This document shows positions 45,216-58,126 of a DNA stretch of 64,000 nucleotides, piece by piece. Position 1 is the stretch's first letter. Every line of letters begins with the position of its first letter. Source of the stretch: Pelagibacteraceae bacterium AG-313-A04 (GTDB lineage Bacteria; Pseudomonadota; Alphaproteobacteria; Pelagibacterales; Pelagibacteraceae); contig QBVU01000001.1 in the NCBI GenBank assembly GCA_003284275.1, positions 224,768 to 288,767 of the forward strand. The letters run 5' to 3'. The notes under the pieces were generated by a model that saw only the letters and a list, made by a program, of their open reading frames with translations, was not told the DNA's origin and ran no database searches. Position numbers and translations under genes: made by a program.

Positions 45216-46371
45216 TAATAAATATTTATTTACAAGTGAGTCTGTGTCCGAGGGTCATCCAGACAAGGTCTGCGACAGAATTTCAGATATGGTTGTGGAC
45301 TCCTATTTGTCTAAAGACCCAGTTTCAAGAGTAGCCTGTGAAACTTTAACAACTACAAATAAAGTTGTTTTAGCTGGAGAAATAAGAGGTCCAAAAATTG
45401 AAAAAGAAGAATTGATTTTAAAGGTTAGAGAATGCATTAAAGATATAGGTTATGATCAAGATGGTTTTAGTTGGAAAAATGCAAATATCGAAACCTTTCT
45501 TCACGAACAGTCAAAAGACATAGCAATGGGTGTAGACTCAAGAGATAATAAAGATGAAGGAGCCGGTGATCAGGGTATCATGTTTGGATATGCATGTAAT
45601 GAGACAGAAGAACTTATGCCAGCACCAATACACTATTCTCATAAAATATTAAGATTAATGGCGGAGGATAGAAAAAAAGGAATTTTAAAAGGAATAGAGC
45701 CAGACTCTAAAAGTCAAGTAACAATGCTATATGAAAATGAAAAACCCATCAGAGTTACTTCAGTAGTAATTTCAACACAACATTCTAAAGATTTAGATCA
45801 AGAAAAAGTTAGAGAAGCAATTATTCCTTATATTAAAAAATCCATACCTGAAAATTTTTTAACAAACCTTGATAAAAAAGAAATTTATATAAATCCTACA
45901 GGCCAGTTTATAATTGGTGGACCTGATGGAGATACAGGACTTACAGGCAGAAAAATTATTGTCGATACATATGGAGGAGCTGCGCCACATGGCGGCGGAG
46001 CTTTTTCAGGAAAAGACCCAACAAAAGTGGATAGATCAGCAGCTTATGCTTCAAGATATTTGGCTAAAAATATAGTGGCAGCAGGTGTTTCCGATAAATG
46101 TTTGATACAATTAGCTTATGCCATTGGTGTTTCAAAACCTTTGTCAATTTTTATCAAATTAGCCAATGGAGACGAAACAAAAGTTGAAAAAGTAAAAAAA
46201 ATAATTGACGATAATTTTGATTTATCACCAAGAGGCATTAGAGAATTGCTTAAATTAAATAACCCAATCTATGAAACAACCTCTGCATACGGTCACTTTG
46301 GTAGAAAGCCCACAAATAAAGGTGAATTTACTTGGGAAAAGACTAATAAAAGTGATTTATTTAAATTGTAA
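45208..46371 (+). CDS. metK: S-adenosylmethionine synthetase MetK
   Basis: Makes SAM from methionine and ATP. 387 residues. [18 protein letters not shown] at the N-terminus, [12 protein letters not shown] at about 113, the flexible loop, and [20 protein letters not shown] near 262-281. Start is within the lnt stop region (8 bp overlap), so no room exists for a SAM riboswitch in front of it. It is the last gene before a strong hairpin terminator at 46425. Confidence 0.98.
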   Translation: MLNNKYLFTSESVSEGHPDKVCDRISDMVVDSYLSKDPVSRVACETLTTTNKVVLAGEIRGPKIEKEELILKVRECIKDIGYDQDGFSWKNANIETFLHEQSKDIAMGVDSRDNKDEGAGDQGIMFGYACNETEELMPAPIHYSHKILRLMAEDRKKGILKGIEPDSKSQVTMLYENEKPIRVTSVVISTQHSKDLDQEKVREAIIPYIKKSIPENFLTNLDKKEIYINPTGQFIIGGPDGDTGLTGRKIIVDTYGGAAPHGGGAFSGKDPTKVDRSAAYASRYLAKNIVAAGVSDKCLIQLAYAIGVSKPLSIFIKLANGDETKVEKVKKIIDDNFDLSPRGIRELLKLNNPIYETTSAYGHFGRKPTNKGEFTWEKTNKSDLFKL

Positions 46372-46373
46372 TC

Positions 46374-46402
46374 TTGAAAAAACCACAAATTTCTTTTAAA
46401 AA
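46374..46402 (+). promoter_or_regulatory. candidate promoter for nusA leader
   Basis: TTGAAA (46374-46379), 17 bp, then TAAAAA (46397-46402), between metK and the hairpin at 46425. It would give a leader of about 55 nt containing that hairpin. Consensus match only; the -10 is weak. Confidence 0.25.
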
Positions 46403-46424
46403 AAGTCTAAATTACTGAACTTTC

Positions 46425-46451
46425 AAAATGGGCACTTGCCCATTTTTTTTT
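46425..46451 (+). terminator. Intrinsic terminator or attenuator between metK and nusA
   Basis: Perfect 9-bp stem AAAATGGGC / GCCCATTTT with loop ACTT, followed by nine Ts. The T run ends at 46451, directly followed by the nusA ribosome binding site AGAAAGGA and the ATG at 46464, so no promoter fits between hairpin and gene. Confidence 0.88.
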
Positions 46452-46463
46452 AGAAAGGACTAA

Positions 46464-48014
46464 ATGTTAAATAGAGGACTGGATAAACTTGAGCTTTTAA
46501 GGATTGTAGAAGCAGTCGCGAATGAAAAATCTATAGATAAAGAACTTGTAATAGGGTCTATGGAAAGCGCAATACAAAAAGCTGCTCTCACAAAATTTGG
46601 AAACGATAATAATATAGAAGTTATCATTGATAGAGAGAGTGGGGAGATAAAAATACAGAAAGTTTTAGACATAGTTGATAACGTCGAAGACACTGCTAGA
46701 GAAATTTCATTAGAGGATGCTCAAAAAAAGGATCCTGATAACAAAGATCTAAAAATTGGTGAAAAAGTATTTGAGGAATTACCCCAAATAGATTTTGGAC
46801 GTATTGCAGCCCAAAGTGCAAAACAAGTAATAAGCAGCAGGGTTAGAGAGGCCGAAAAAAATAGACAATATGAAGAATTTATTGACAAGCAAGACCAAAT
46901 ATTAAGTGGAATTATAAAGAGATTAGAATATGGCAATGTAATCGTGGACCTGGGTAAAGCGGAGGGTGTAATAAAAAAAGATGAACTTATTCCTAGAGAA
47001 ATTTTAAAAACAGGGGATAGAGTCAAAGCATATTGTTACGAGGTAAGGAAAGAATTAAAAGGTCATCAGATTTTTCTATCTAGAGCTCATCCACAATTTT
47101 TAGCAAAACTATTTTTTCAAGAGGTCCCTGAGATATATGAAGGAACAATAGAAATAAAATCAGTCGCAAGAGATCCAGGAAGCAGAGCTAAAATATGCGT
47201 CCATTCTCAAGACTCTTCAATCGATCCTGTTGGAGCCTGTGTTGGAATGAGAGGAAGCAGAGTTCAAACTATAGTAAATGAATTACATGGTGAAAAAATT
47301 GATATTATTAAATGGACAGAAGATTTACCTACACTAATTTCCGAATCATTATCACCCGCTGAAATTCAAAGAGTACTTATCGATCAGGATAACAAAAGGA
47401 TAGATATTATATTAACTGAGGAAAATTTGAGTAAAGCAATCGGCAGAAGAGGTCAAAATGTAAGACTAGCATCTAAGTTAACAAATTACGAAATCGATAT
47501 CCTTACAGATAAAGAGGACTCTGAGAGAAGACAAGCGGAGTTTAAAGAGAGAACAGAGACTTTAATTAAAAATTTAGAAGTCGATGAAACTTTGGGACAA
47601 CTTTTAGTTTCAGAAGGTTTTACTTCTATAGATGAAATTTCCCAGTCTAATCCTGAAGATATTTCAAAAATAGAAGCTATAGATGAAGATACAGCAAAGG
47701 AATTAATAGCGAGATCAAAAGAAACTCTGATTAAAGAAAAAAAAGCAGTAGCCGAGAAACTAAAAGAGCTAGGTGTCGAGGACAAATTAGTTAATTTAAA
47801 AGGAATGACTCAAGGAATGCTTGTTATATTAGGACAAAAAAATATAAAAAAATTAAGTGATTTTGCGGATTTATCCTCAGATGAATTAATAGGTGGATAC
47901 GATGAAATTAAAGGAAAAAAAATAAGAATAGATGGTTATTTAGAAGAATTTTCTCTTTCAAGAAAAGAAGCTGATGATTTAATTATGGCAGCCAGAGAGA
48001 TAGCCTACAAATAA
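46464..48014 (+). CDS. nusA: Transcription termination/antitermination factor NusA
   Basis: RNA polymerase factor that lengthens pauses and acts in termination and antitermination. 516 residues. N-terminal polymerase-binding domain (to about 125), S1 domain with YGNVIVDLGKAEGVIKKDE near 155-172, two KH domains with DPVGACVGMRGSRVQTIVNEL and AIGRRGQNVRLASKLTN, and C-terminal helix-hairpin-helix repeats from about 370. Good ribosome binding site AGAAAGGA. rimP, normally directly upstream, is absent at this locus. Confidence 0.96.
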   Translation: MLNRGLDKLELLRIVEAVANEKSIDKELVIGSMESAIQKAALTKFGNDNNIEVIIDRESGEIKIQKVLDIVDNVEDTAREISLEDAQKKDPDNKDLKIGEKVFEELPQIDFGRIAAQSAKQVISSRVREAEKNRQYEEFIDKQDQILSGIIKRLEYGNVIVDLGKAEGVIKKDELIPREILKTGDRVKAYCYEVRKELKGHQIFLSRAHPQFLAKLFFQEVPEIYEGTIEIKSVARDPGSRAKICVHSQDSSIDPVGACVGMRGSRVQTIVNELHGEKIDIIKWTEDLPTLISESLSPAEIQRVLIDQDNKRIDIILTEENLSKAIGRRGQNVRLASKLTNYEIDILTDKEDSERRQAEFKERTETLIKNLEVDETLGQLLVSEGFTSIDEISQSNPEDISKIEAIDEDTAKELIARSKETLIKEKKAVAEKLKELGVEDKLVNLKGMTQGMLVILGQKNIKKLSDFADLSSDELIGGYDEIKGKKIRIDGYLEEFSLSRKEADDLIMAAREIAYK

Positions 48015-48018
48015 TGTT

Positions 48019-50193
48019 ATGGATAAAGATAAAAAAAAGACACTTACAATTTCCTCTAGCCTTAAGAAAAAAATTGATACTTCTTCAATTACTACAAGTG
48101 GAAAAAAATCTTTTTCCGTAGAGAAAAAAAGACAATTTAGACCTAATAAACAATTTAATAAGTCAAGCGGCGCTCCCAATATTGACTCTGATCCAAAGAA
48201 AAAAAATTTTTCAAGAAAATTTATAGAACAGCAAGCAACTAAAGAATTTATCAAAAAAGACAATAAACCTGCAGGCAAAAGTAAATTAAAACTCAAAGGT
48301 CCAGTAGATAAACGAGATTTTAAATTAACTGTTTCGAGAGCTCTCAATGTAGAGGAAATAGAGATAAAGCAAAGAAGTTTAGCCTCTGTTAAGCGTGCAA
48401 GATTAAAAGAAAAGAAAAGACCAGCGAGCGACGAAAAGAAAGAGTTTAAAAAAGTAATTAGAGAAGTAAAGATACCAGACCAAATAACTATTCAGGAGCT
48501 CTCGAATAGAATGGCAGAAAAATCTAATGATATAATTAAATTTTTATTTAACATGAAAGTAGTGGCCACTATCAATCATAATATTGATAAAGACACAGCT
48601 GAATATATTGTTAAAGAGTTTGGACATAAACCAATTTTGGAAGAAAAACCCACAATCGGCCTAAACAAATCTAAGGAAAAATTTGTTGGCGAAGTCAAAA
48701 ATAGACCTCCGGTTGTTACAATTATGGGTCACGTTGACCACGGAAAAACTTCTTTACTAGATGCATTAAGAGACTCGAATGTTGTATCAGGAGAACATGG
48801 AGGTATCACTCAGCATATTGGAGCCTATCAAGTAAAAGATAACAGCAATAAAACAATCACATTCATAGATACACCAGGTCATGCAGCATTCACTGAAATG
48901 AGAGCTAGAGGATCAAAAATTACAGATATCGTAGTTTTAGTTGTTGCCGCAGACGATGGAATTAAACCCCAAACTGTTGAGGCGATAAAACATGCTAAAG
49001 CTGCAAAAGTGCCAATTATTGTAGCTGTTAATAAATGTGATTTACCAGAAAAAAATATTTCTAAAATTAAAAATGAAATGATGCAGTATGAATTAGTGGC
49101 AGAAGATCTGAGTGGAGATACACTATTTGTGGAAGTTTCAGCATTGAAAAAAATAAATTTAGATAAATTAAAAGAAAGTATTTTACTTCAAGCAGAAATT
49201 TTAGATTTAAAAGCTTCCTACAGCGATAAAGCTAGGGGAGTGGTCATTGAGTCTAAAATCGATAAAGGAAAAGGTCCAGTTTCAACTATCCTTATAAGCA
49301 ACGGAAATCTTAATCGAGGAGACCACTTTATATGTGGAGATACGTGGGGTAAAGTTAGAGCTATGATTAACTATGAAGGCAAGATGGTAAATGAAGCGCT
49401 GCCATCAATGCCCGTTGAAATTTTAGGAATGAATAGTTCTGCATACGCTGGAGCAGAATTTATGGTCACACAAGATGAAAATGAAGCTAAAGAGATGACA
49501 GAATTTAAAAAAAATACTTTAGCTCAAAATAAAATATCAGCTAAAGATAAAACAACTTTATTTGAAAACTCAAATGAAAAAGATGAATTGAATATTATTA
49601 TTAAATCAGATGTGCAAGGTTCAAGCGAAGCCTTAAAGATGGCTATAGATAAAATTGAACACAATGAGGTAGAAGCAAAAATAATTTTATCTGATATTGG
49701 CATGATTAATGAAACAGATGTATCTTTAGCTAAAGCTTCGAATGCTATATTAATTGGTTTCAATGTTAAACCTAATAGAGAGGCTAAAAAATTAGCGGAA
49801 GAACAAAAAATTGATATTAAATATTTTAACATAATTTACGAAGCAATAGACCACGTAGAAAAATCTTTATCAGGACTACTAAATCCTGATATTAAAGAGA
49901 CTGTTTTAGGCAGCGCAGAAATCCAAAAAATTTTTAAGGTATCATCCGCAGGAAAGATCGCTGGCTCTAAAGTACTTAGCGGTGAAATTAAAAGTAAGTC
50001 AAAAGCTAGAATTATTAGAGATGGAATTGTAGTTTATAATGGAGAAATTTTATCAATCTTTAGAGAAAAGAATCAAGTGAAAGAAGTAGGAGCAGGGTTA
50101 GAGTGCGGTATAAGCATTAAAGACTTTATTGATTTTAAAGAAAAAGATGTAATTGAGTCTTATCTTTCTGAGGAAGTTCAAAGGTCAATCTAA
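48019..50193 (+). CDS. infB: Translation initiation factor IF-2
   Basis: GTPase that brings fMet-tRNA to the 30S subunit. 724 residues, short for a proteobacterium because the lysine-rich N-terminal region is only about 150 residues. IF2_N near 155-205, G domain with [17 protein letters not shown] (about 235-251), DTPGHAAF and NKCDLPE, then domains II to IV. The YlxR gene usually between nusA and infB is not there; spacing is 4 bp. rbfA begins one base after its stop. Confidence 0.97.
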   Translation: MDKDKKKTLTISSSLKKKIDTSSITTSGKKSFSVEKKRQFRPNKQFNKSSGAPNIDSDPKKKNFSRKFIEQQATKEFIKKDNKPAGKSKLKLKGPVDKRDFKLTVSRALNVEEIEIKQRSLASVKRARLKEKKRPASDEKKEFKKVIREVKIPDQITIQELSNRMAEKSNDIIKFLFNMKVVATINHNIDKDTAEYIVKEFGHKPILEEKPTIGLNKSKEKFVGEVKNRPPVVTIMGHVDHGKTSLLDALRDSNVVSGEHGGITQHIGAYQVKDNSNKTITFIDTPGHAAFTEMRARGSKITDIVVLVVAADDGIKPQTVEAIKHAKAAKVPIIVAVNKCDLPEKNISKIKNEMMQYELVAEDLSGDTLFVEVSALKKINLDKLKESILLQAEILDLKASYSDKARGVVIESKIDKGKGPVSTILISNGNLNRGDHFICGDTWGKVRAMINYEGKMVNEALPSMPVEILGMNSSAYAGAEFMVTQDENEAKEMTEFKKNTLAQNKISAKDKTTLFENSNEKDELNIIIKSDVQGSSEALKMAIDKIEHNEVEAKIILSDIGMINETDVSLAKASNAILIGFNVKPNREAKKLAEEQKIDIKYFNIIYEAIDHVEKSLSGLLNPDIKETVLGSAEIQKIFKVSSAGKIAGSKVLSGEIKSKSKARIIRDGIVVYNGEILSIFREKNQVKEVGAGLECGISIKDFIDFKEKDVIESYLSEEVQRSI

Positions 50194-50194
50194 A

Positions 50195-50596
50195 ATGATG
50201 AATAACCAATACAATCAAAGGCCATATAGTCAGAGACAACTCAGAGTAGGAGAACTAGTCAAGCAAAACCTCGGAGAATTATTTATTAGAAATGAAGCAA
50301 AAATACCTTCAATTAGCACAAAACTTATTACTGTGACTGAGGTTAGAATGACACCAGATTTAAAAACAGCCAGGGTATACGTTATCCCGTTAGGTGGTAT
50401 CGATACTAAAGAAACAGTTAGGATCTTGACGGAGTTCTCTCATCTTGTTAGAAGAGCCCTATCAAAAAGGCTAGATATTAAGTTTCTTCCTAAACTCACT
50501 TTTGTAGAAGATAACTCATTTGAATATGCTGAAAAGATTGAAAAGATAATAAAGAAAAATAAAAAAAATGATAAAGAAAAAAAAAGATACAATTAG
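50195..50596 (+). CDS. rbfA: Ribosome-binding factor A RbfA
   Basis: 30S maturation factor that acts on the 5' helix of 16S rRNA. About 133 residues from the ATG at 50195 (next ATG at 50198); the longer frame runs back into infB and has no family resemblance there. Family blocks: QRQLRVGELVKQNLGELF, TVTEVRMTPDLKTARVYV, RRALSKRLDIKFLPKLTFVED. Lysine-rich C-terminal tail. Its end overlaps rpsO by 29 bp; truB, normally between them, is missing. Confidence 0.92.
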   Translation: MMNNQYNQRPYSQRQLRVGELVKQNLGELFIRNEAKIPSISTKLITVTEVRMTPDLKTARVYVIPLGGIDTKETVRILTEFSHLVRRALSKRLDIKFLPKLTFVEDNSFEYAEKIEKIIKKNKKNDKEKKRYN

Positions 50597-50828
50597 TTCA
50601 CTAGCTTTACATAAGAATGATGTCGGTTCGACAGAAATACAAATAGGTTTACTTACAGATAAAATTGTAAAATTATCTGAACATTTTAAAAAATTCAAAA
50701 AGGATAAACATTCAACTTTAGGTCTGACAAAATCAGTTAACAAAAGAAAAAAACTCCTTACATACCTTAAAAAGAAAAATGTTGAGTCCTATCAAAAGGT
50801 CATCAAACAATTAAATTTAAGGAAATAA
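50568..50828 (+). CDS. rpsO: 30S ribosomal protein S15
   Basis: Small-subunit protein that binds the 16S central domain. 86 residues, slightly under the usual 89. Family core [20 protein letters not shown] and [17 protein letters not shown] (normally HxxxHKKDxHSRRGL) is present, and the [12 protein letters not shown] helix follows. Overlaps rbfA by 29 bp and pnp by one base (TAATG), giving tight coupling of rbfA, rpsO and pnp. Confidence 0.95.
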   Translation: MIKKKKDTISSLALHKNDVGSTEIQIGLLTDKIVKLSEHFKKFKKDKHSTLGLTKSVNKRKKLLTYLKKKNVESYQKVIKQLNLRK

Positions 50829-52903
50829 TGTTCAAAATACATAAAGAAGAATTAGAAGTTAATGGTAAAAAATTGACTTTAGAGACAGGAAAAGTTGCTC
50901 GCCAAGCAGATGGAGCAATTATTGCATCATTAGGTGAGACAGTAGTGATTGCCACAGCTGTAGGTGCAAAAAAATTAAATGATGGCCAGGATTATTTTCC
51001 ATTATCTGTAAATTATCAGGAAAAATATTATGCAGCAGGTAAAATTCCAGGTGGATATTTTAAAAGAGAAGCGAGACCGACTGAGGCAGAAACTTTAATT
51101 TCAAGATTAATAGACAGACCTATTAGGCCCTTGTTTCCCTCTAGTTTTCTTAATGAAGTTCAATTGCTACCAACAGTTTTATCTTATGATGGAGAAAATC
51201 AACCGGATATTTTATCAATTATAGCATCCTCTGCTGCACTAGCTATTTCAGGTTTACCTTTTCAAGGACCTATAGCAGCAAGTAGAGTTGGATATAAAGA
51301 TGGGAAATATTTATTAAATCCATCTATAGAAGAATTAAAAGAGTCAGAGTTAGATTTAGTTGTTGCTGGAACGAAAGATGCAGTTCTAATGGTTGAGTCC
51401 GAAACTTCCGGATTATCTGAAAAAGTAATGTTAGATGCTGTAAAATTCGGCCACGATAAATTTGTTCCAATAATTGAAGCGATAGAAAAATTAGCAAAAA
51501 AAGCTGGCAAACCTAAATGGGAAGTTGAGGAAATCGATCACTCAGACGTTAAGAAGAAAATTGCTGAAAAATTTGAAACAGGTTTAAGAAGCGCATTTAA
51601 AGAGATAGATAAAAAGAAAAGATCAACAGCTATTTCTGAAATTGAAACTCAGTGTAAAGAAATGTTTGCTGAAGATGAGTCATTAACAGAAAATCAAGTA
51701 ATGGCTCAGCTAAAATCTTTAGAAAAAGATATTGTAAGGACTGCAATTTTAAAAGATAAAAAAAGAATTGACGGAAGAGGCTTAGCAGATGTCAGACAAA
51801 TTAAATGTGAAGTCGGTGTATTACCCAGAACTCACGGATCTGCATTATTCACTAGAGGAGAAACCCAAGCACTCGTAGTAACTACTTTAGGTATGACAGA
51901 CGATGAACAAAGACTAGAAAGCCTAGAGGGTATGCAAAGATCTAACTTTATGTTGCATTATAATTTCCCTCCTTTTTCTGTGGGAGAATGCGGAAGAATT
52001 GGAACAGGAAGAAGGGAAATAGGACATGGTAAATTAGCATGGAGAGCAATTAACTCGTCATTACCTAAAAAAGAAAACTTTCCGTACACACTAAGAGTTG
52101 TTTCTGAGATTACGGAGTCCAATGGATCTTCATCTATGGCTACAGTTTGCGGAACTTCCTTATCTCTTATGGATGCAGGTGTTCCTATTAAAGAACCAGT
52201 AGCTGGAATAGCTATGGGACTTATTAAAGAAGGAAAAGATTTTTCTGTATTATCAGATATTTTAGGTGATGAAGATCATTTAGGAGATATGGATTTTAAA
52301 GTTGCAGGTACGAAAAATGGAATTACATCACTTCAAATGGATATCAAAATTACAGGTATTACTTTTGAAATCATGGAAAAAGCTTTAGATCAAGCGAAAG
52401 ATGGAAGAGAGCATATTCTTGGCGAAATGAATAAAGCTATTAAAACATCAAGAAAAGAATTTTCAAAACACACTCCAAAAATGGAGACAATAAAAGTAGA
52501 TAAAAAGGATATAGCCACGGTAATTGGTAAAGGTGGAGCAACCATAAGAGAGATTGTAGAAACTTCAGGGGCTAAAGTAGATGTAAATGATACAGGCGAA
52601 GTTACAGTTGCTGCTCCAGATGAAGCTTCAAGAAATAAAGCATTAGAATTTATTAAAAATTTAATTGCTAAACCCGAAATGGGAAAAATTTACAAAGGCA
52701 AAGTTGTAAAAATTATGGAGTTTGGAGCTTTCGTAAATTTTTTAGGAAAACAAGATGGTTTAGTTCACATTTCCGAGCTAGCAGATAAAAGAGTAGCTAA
52801 AGTTGGTGATGTTGTTAAAGAAGGTGATGAAGTCTCAGTTAAAGTTGTTGGATTTGATAGAGGGAAAGTTAAATTATCAATGAAACAAGCTAAAGCTTCT
52901 TAA
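50828..52903 (+). CDS. pnp: Polyribonucleotide nucleotidyltransferase (PNPase)
   Basis: Trimeric 3'-5' phosphorolytic exoribonuclease of the RNA degradosome. 691 residues: two RNase PH domains ([30 protein letters not shown]; and [28 protein letters not shown] with the phosphate-site SSSMATVCG), KH domain [19 protein letters not shown] near 553-571 and S1 domain [20 protein letters not shown] at about 635-654. The last four bases overlap convergent fabI. rpsO-pnp is the universal order. Confidence 0.98.
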   Translation: MFKIHKEELEVNGKKLTLETGKVARQADGAIIASLGETVVIATAVGAKKLNDGQDYFPLSVNYQEKYYAAGKIPGGYFKREARPTEAETLISRLIDRPIRPLFPSSFLNEVQLLPTVLSYDGENQPDILSIIASSAALAISGLPFQGPIAASRVGYKDGKYLLNPSIEELKESELDLVVAGTKDAVLMVESETSGLSEKVMLDAVKFGHDKFVPIIEAIEKLAKKAGKPKWEVEEIDHSDVKKKIAEKFETGLRSAFKEIDKKKRSTAISEIETQCKEMFAEDESLTENQVMAQLKSLEKDIVRTAILKDKKRIDGRGLADVRQIKCEVGVLPRTHGSALFTRGETQALVVTTLGMTDDEQRLESLEGMQRSNFMLHYNFPPFSVGECGRIGTGRREIGHGKLAWRAINSSLPKKENFPYTLRVVSEITESNGSSSMATVCGTSLSLMDAGVPIKEPVAGIAMGLIKEGKDFSVLSDILGDEDHLGDMDFKVAGTKNGITSLQMDIKITGITFEIMEKALDQAKDGREHILGEMNKAIKTSRKEFSKHTPKMETIKVDKKDIATVIGKGGATIREIVETSGAKVDVNDTGEVTVAAPDEASRNKALEFIKNLIAKPEMGKIYKGKVVKIMEFGAFVNFLGKQDGLVHISELADKRVAKVGDVVKEGDEVSVKVVGFDRGKVKLSMKQAKAS

Positions 52904-53685
52904 GACATATTTTTGGGATCAGGCATACCCACTTTATTATAACCAGCATCAACGTAATGAATTTCTCCAGTGACGCCAGCAGCCAAATCACTCAATAAGT
53001 ATAAAGCTGAGTTACCAACATCATGAATATCAACATTTCTTTTAAGAAAAGAATGATCTTCATTCCACTTATATAAAAACTTGGCATCACCAATAGCTGA
53101 AGCAGCTAAGGTTTTAATTGGACCAGCGCTTATTGCGTTAACCCTTAGTTTTTTTCGCCCTAAGTCTCTTGCTAAATATTTCACACTAGCTTCAAGTGCT
53201 GATTTACAAACACCCATGACATTATAATTAGGGATTGCTTTTGTAGACTCATAAGTAAGCGTTAATAAACTTCCATTTTCTTTCATGATTTTTGAAGCTT
53301 CTTTAGAGACCTCAGTGAATGAAAAACATGAAATTAGCATACTTCTTAAAAAGTTTTCTCTAGATGTATTTAGATATTCACCTGATAATTCTGATTTGTC
53401 TGAAAACGCTACGGCATGAACTACAAAATCAATTTGGCCCCATTGGGATTTGATATCTTCAAATAATTTTATCACTTCTTCTTTTTTTTCAACATCACAA
53501 CTAAATGTAACTTTAGAATTTAATTTTTCTGCTAGAGGTATAACTCTTTTTTTTAGAGCATCACCAAGATAAGTAAATGCTAACTCTGCACCAGCTTCTG
53601 ATAATTTTTGAGAAATACCCCAAGCTATTGAGCGTTCATTAGCAACGCCCATAATTAAACCTTTTTTTCCTTTCATTAAATCCAT
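52900..53685 (-). CDS. fabI: Enoyl-[ACP] reductase FabI
   Basis: NADH-dependent reductase that ends each fatty-acid elongation cycle. 261 residues. Short-chain-dehydrogenase fold of the FabI type: [17 protein letters not shown] (residues 9-25), SCDVEKKEE, and the Tyr-x6-Lys active site [37 protein letters not shown] follows. Last gene of fabA-fabB-fabI; spacing to fabB is three bases. The order is conserved in Rhizobiales next to irr. Confidence 0.96.
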   Translation of the reverse strand: MDLMKGKKGLIMGVANERSIAWGISQKLSEAGAELAFTYLGDALKKRVIPLAEKLNSKVTFSCDVEKKEEVIKLFEDIKSQWGQIDFVVHAVAFSDKSELSGEYLNTSRENFLRSMLISCFSFTEVSKEASKIMKENGSLLTLTYESTKAIPNYNVMGVCKSALEASVKYLARDLGRKKLRVNAISAGPIKTLAASAIGDAKFLYKWNEDHSFLKRNVDIHDVGNSALYLLSDLAAGVTGEIHYVDAGYNKVGMPDPKNMS

Positions 53686-53688
53686 GAT

Positions 53689-54900
53689 TTACACCTTTTC
53701 AAATATAAGAGCAGCGTTTGTTCCACCAAAGCCAAAACTATTAGACATAACTGTATTTAATGTTGCTCCTTTTTCAGTCTCAGAAACTATTGGAAATTTT
53801 TTTGCTTCTTCGTCAATATCAGAAATATTAGCTGAGCCTGTGATAAAGTTATTTTTCATCATTATTAAGCAGTAAATAGCCTCATGAACTGAAGCTGCAC
53901 CTAAAGGATGACCTGATAAAGATTTTGTTGAACTAATTTTTGGAATGTTTTCTCCAAAAGCTTTCTTTATCGCATTTAATTCAGTAATATCTCCCACAGG
54001 CGTGGATGTTCCATGAGTGTTTATGTAATCAATTTTATTTTTTGCAGTGGACATTGCCATTTGCATGCATCTAATTGCACCTTCACCAGATGGAGCCACC
54101 ATGTCATAACCATCTGAGGTAGCACCGTAACCTGTAAGTTCAGCATAAATTTTTGCACCTCTAGCTTTTGCGTGTTCGTATTCCTCTAAAACTAAAACAC
54201 CGGCTCCTCCTGCAATTACAAATCCATCTCTTGTTTTGTCATAAGCTCTCGAAGCAGTTTCAGGTTTATCATTGTACTTAGATGATAATGCCGTCATCGC
54301 ATCAAACATTGCAGTCATTGCCCAGTGTACTTCTTCACTTCCTCCAGCGAAAATTACATTTTGCTTACCCATTTGGATTAATTCCATTGCATTACCAATA
54401 CAATGACCGCTAGTTGCGCAAGCAGAACTCATTGTGTAATTAGTGCCTTTAATTTTGAAAGGGACAGCAAGAGTTGCTGATGCGGTACTTGCCATTGTTC
54501 TAGGGACAATAAAAGGCCCCATAAGTTTTGGAGTTTTTGCTCTCGTTTTATCAGCAGCTAAAATCACATTCTCTATTGAAGGACCACCAGAGCCCATGAT
54601 AATTCCAGTTTTAATATTACTGACTTCATTGTCCTCTAATCCTGAGTCTTTGATAGCTTCTTTCATAGCAACATAGTTATACGCTGAACCCGATCCCATA
54701 AAACGCATTGATTTTCTATCTACATGGTCTGATAGTTTTATATTTGGCTTCCCGTGAATATGGCTTTTTAAATTATGTTCTTTGTACTCCTCACAATAAG
54801 AAATTCCAGATTTAGAATGGAGTAAAGATTGATGCACTTCTTCTTGATTATTTCCCAAGCAAGAAACAATACCAAGCCCTGTTATTACCACTCTTCTCAT
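53689..54900 (-). CDS. fabB: 3-oxoacyl-[ACP] synthase I FabB
   Basis: Condensing enzyme required to elongate unsaturated acyl chains. 403 residues. Active-site Cys in [16 protein letters not shown] (about 165), His in [13 protein letters not shown] (about 299) and His in [17 protein letters not shown] (about 334). Other blocks: [13 protein letters not shown] at the start and [15 protein letters not shown] at the end. ATGA overlap with fabA. Confidence 0.96.
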   Translation of the reverse strand: MRRVVITGLGIVSCLGNNQEEVHQSLLHSKSGISYCEEYKEHNLKSHIHGKPNIKLSDHVDRKSMRFMGSGSAYNYVAMKEAIKDSGLEDNEVSNIKTGIIMGSGGPSIENVILAADKTRAKTPKLMGPFIVPRTMASTASATLAVPFKIKGTNYTMSSACATSGHCIGNAMELIQMGKQNVIFAGGSEEVHWAMTAMFDAMTALSSKYNDKPETASRAYDKTRDGFVIAGGAGVLVLEEYEHAKARGAKIYAELTGYGATSDGYDMVAPSGEGAIRCMQMAMSTAKNKIDYINTHGTSTPVGDITELNAIKKAFGENIPKISSTKSLSGHPLGAASVHEAIYCLIMMKNNFITGSANISDIDEEAKKFPIVSETEKGATLNTVMSNSFGFGGTNAALIFEKV

Positions 54901-55400
54901 GATTTAAATAATCCTACTTTCAAATTTTCAGTTCTATATATTACTTTTCCGTCTGCACTTAATATCCCATTAGCTAGGCCTACACAGGTTCCCTCTTTCT
55001 TTAAAACTCTTTTCATATTTATTTCGTAGGTTGCCATTTTTACATTTTTTAAAACTTCACCTGTAAATTTTACAGAATTTACTCCTAAAGCTCTACCTTT
55101 TCCTGGCTCGCCTATCCACCCCAGGTAGAATCCAACTAGTTGCCACATAGCATCTAAACCTAAGCAACCTGGCATAACTGGATCTCCCTTAAAATGACAA
55201 TCAAAAAACCATAAACTATCTTTGATATCTAACTCTGCTTTAATAAAACCTTTTTTAAACTCTCCAGTGTCTTTTGTTATTTCTGCAATCCTGTCAAACA
55301 TTAACATGGGAGGAAGTGGAAGTTTTGCATTTCCTTCTCCAAATAATTTTCCCTCTCCACACGAAATTAGATCATCGTAGCTATAACTGTTTTTTTGCAT
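54897..55400 (-). CDS. fabA: 3-hydroxydecanoyl-[ACP] dehydratase/isomerase FabA
   Basis: Hot-dog-fold enzyme that introduces the cis double bond in anaerobic unsaturated fatty-acid synthesis. 167 residues. Catalytic His in [15 protein letters not shown] and Asp in [17 protein letters not shown]; the usual PPMLMFDRI appears near residue 30. First gene of the fab operon; its upstream region (55401-55484) is shared with divergent irr and may be under the same control. Confidence 0.96.
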   Translation of the reverse strand: MQKNSYSYDDLISCGEGKLFGEGNAKLPLPPMLMFDRIAEITKDTGEFKKGFIKAELDIKDSLWFFDCHFKGDPVMPGCLGLDAMWQLVGFYLGWIGEPGKGRALGVNSVKFTGEVLKNVKMATYEINMKRVLKKEGTCVGLANGILSADGKVIYRTENLKVGLFKS

Positions 55401-55453
55401 AATTTTTTAAACTGTTTTACTTGATTTAAGAAAGTAATGGTATATATTTCTAA

Positions 55454-55470
55454 TTTAGAATAATTATAAA
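55454..55470 (+). promoter_or_regulatory. Iron control element-like (Irr box) upstream of irr
   Basis: TTTAGAA TAA TTATAAA. The published Irr/ICE consensus of rhizobia is TTTAGAA-N3-TTCTAAA; this site differs in one of the fourteen fixed positions. It lies 14 bp before the GTG start of the Irr-type gene and in the shared fabA/irr gap. A near copy precedes katG. Confidence 0.55.
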
Positions 55471-55484
55471 CTACAAATTAATAA

Positions 55485-55898
55485 GTGAAAAAAACAAGTA
55501 TTTTAAACAAATTAAGATCTTCTGGTTTAAGACCTACCAAACAAAGAGTAGAAATTGCTAAATTCTTATTTAATAGAGACAAGACTTTTCATTTTACAGT
55601 CGAGAGTTTAGGCAAACATTTAGCAAAAAAAACTACAACAAAATTTGCACTCGCAACAATATATAATACTCTTCACGCTTTTAAAAAAGCAGGACATTTA
55701 AATGAGGTACACTTAAGAGGAAAAAACAACACCACTTACTTTGATACAAATATTTCAAACCACCATCACTTTTATGATAGCGAAACATCTGAGTTAATTG
55801 ATATTAATGATAACGAGATAACATTTGATAAACTTCCGAAAGCACCTAATGGAAAAACTATAAAAAATTTAGAGGTAATCATAAATTTAAAAAACTGA
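55485..55898 (+). CDS. irr: Irr-type Fur family iron response regulator
   Basis: Fur-superfamily repressor/activator that in alphaproteobacteria responds to haem and represses haem synthesis and other genes at ICE boxes. 137 residues, GTG start. Winged helix GLRPTKQRVEIAKFLFN and FALATIYNTLHAFKKAGHL; the haem-ligand triple histidine NHHHFYD (His93-95) is kept, while the N-terminal haem regulatory motif of Bradyrhizobium Irr is absent. Position beside fabA-fabB-fabI is the classic irr location. An Irr-box-like site lies just upstream, consistent with autoregulation. Confidence 0.87.
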   Translation: MKKTSILNKLRSSGLRPTKQRVEIAKFLFNRDKTFHFTVESLGKHLAKKTTTKFALATIYNTLHAFKKAGHLNEVHLRGKNNTTYFDTNISNHHHFYDSETSELIDINDNEITFDKLPKAPNGKTIKNLEVIINLKN

Positions 55899-55919
55899 CA
55901 GTTTGTCGCTTGGACATAC

Positions 55920-55936
55920 TTTAGAACTATTATAAA
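55920..55936 (+). promoter_or_regulatory. Iron control element-like (Irr box) upstream of katG
   Basis: TTTAGAA CTA TTATAAA, identical to the irr-upstream box in all fourteen fixed positions and differing only in the three-base spacer. Lies 14 bp before the katG ATG and just ahead of its ribosome binding site (AGGAGA), a place where binding would block transcription start or elongation. Confidence 0.55.
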
Positions 55937-55947
55937 CTAGGAGATAA

Positions 55948-58125
<2,178 letters not shown>

Positions 58126-58126
58126 T

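Noticed and set aside
55895..55915. Small hairpin (GACA-GTT-TGTC) after irr as a terminator
   Set aside because: Stem of only four base pairs and no T run; unlikely to stop transcription into katG.
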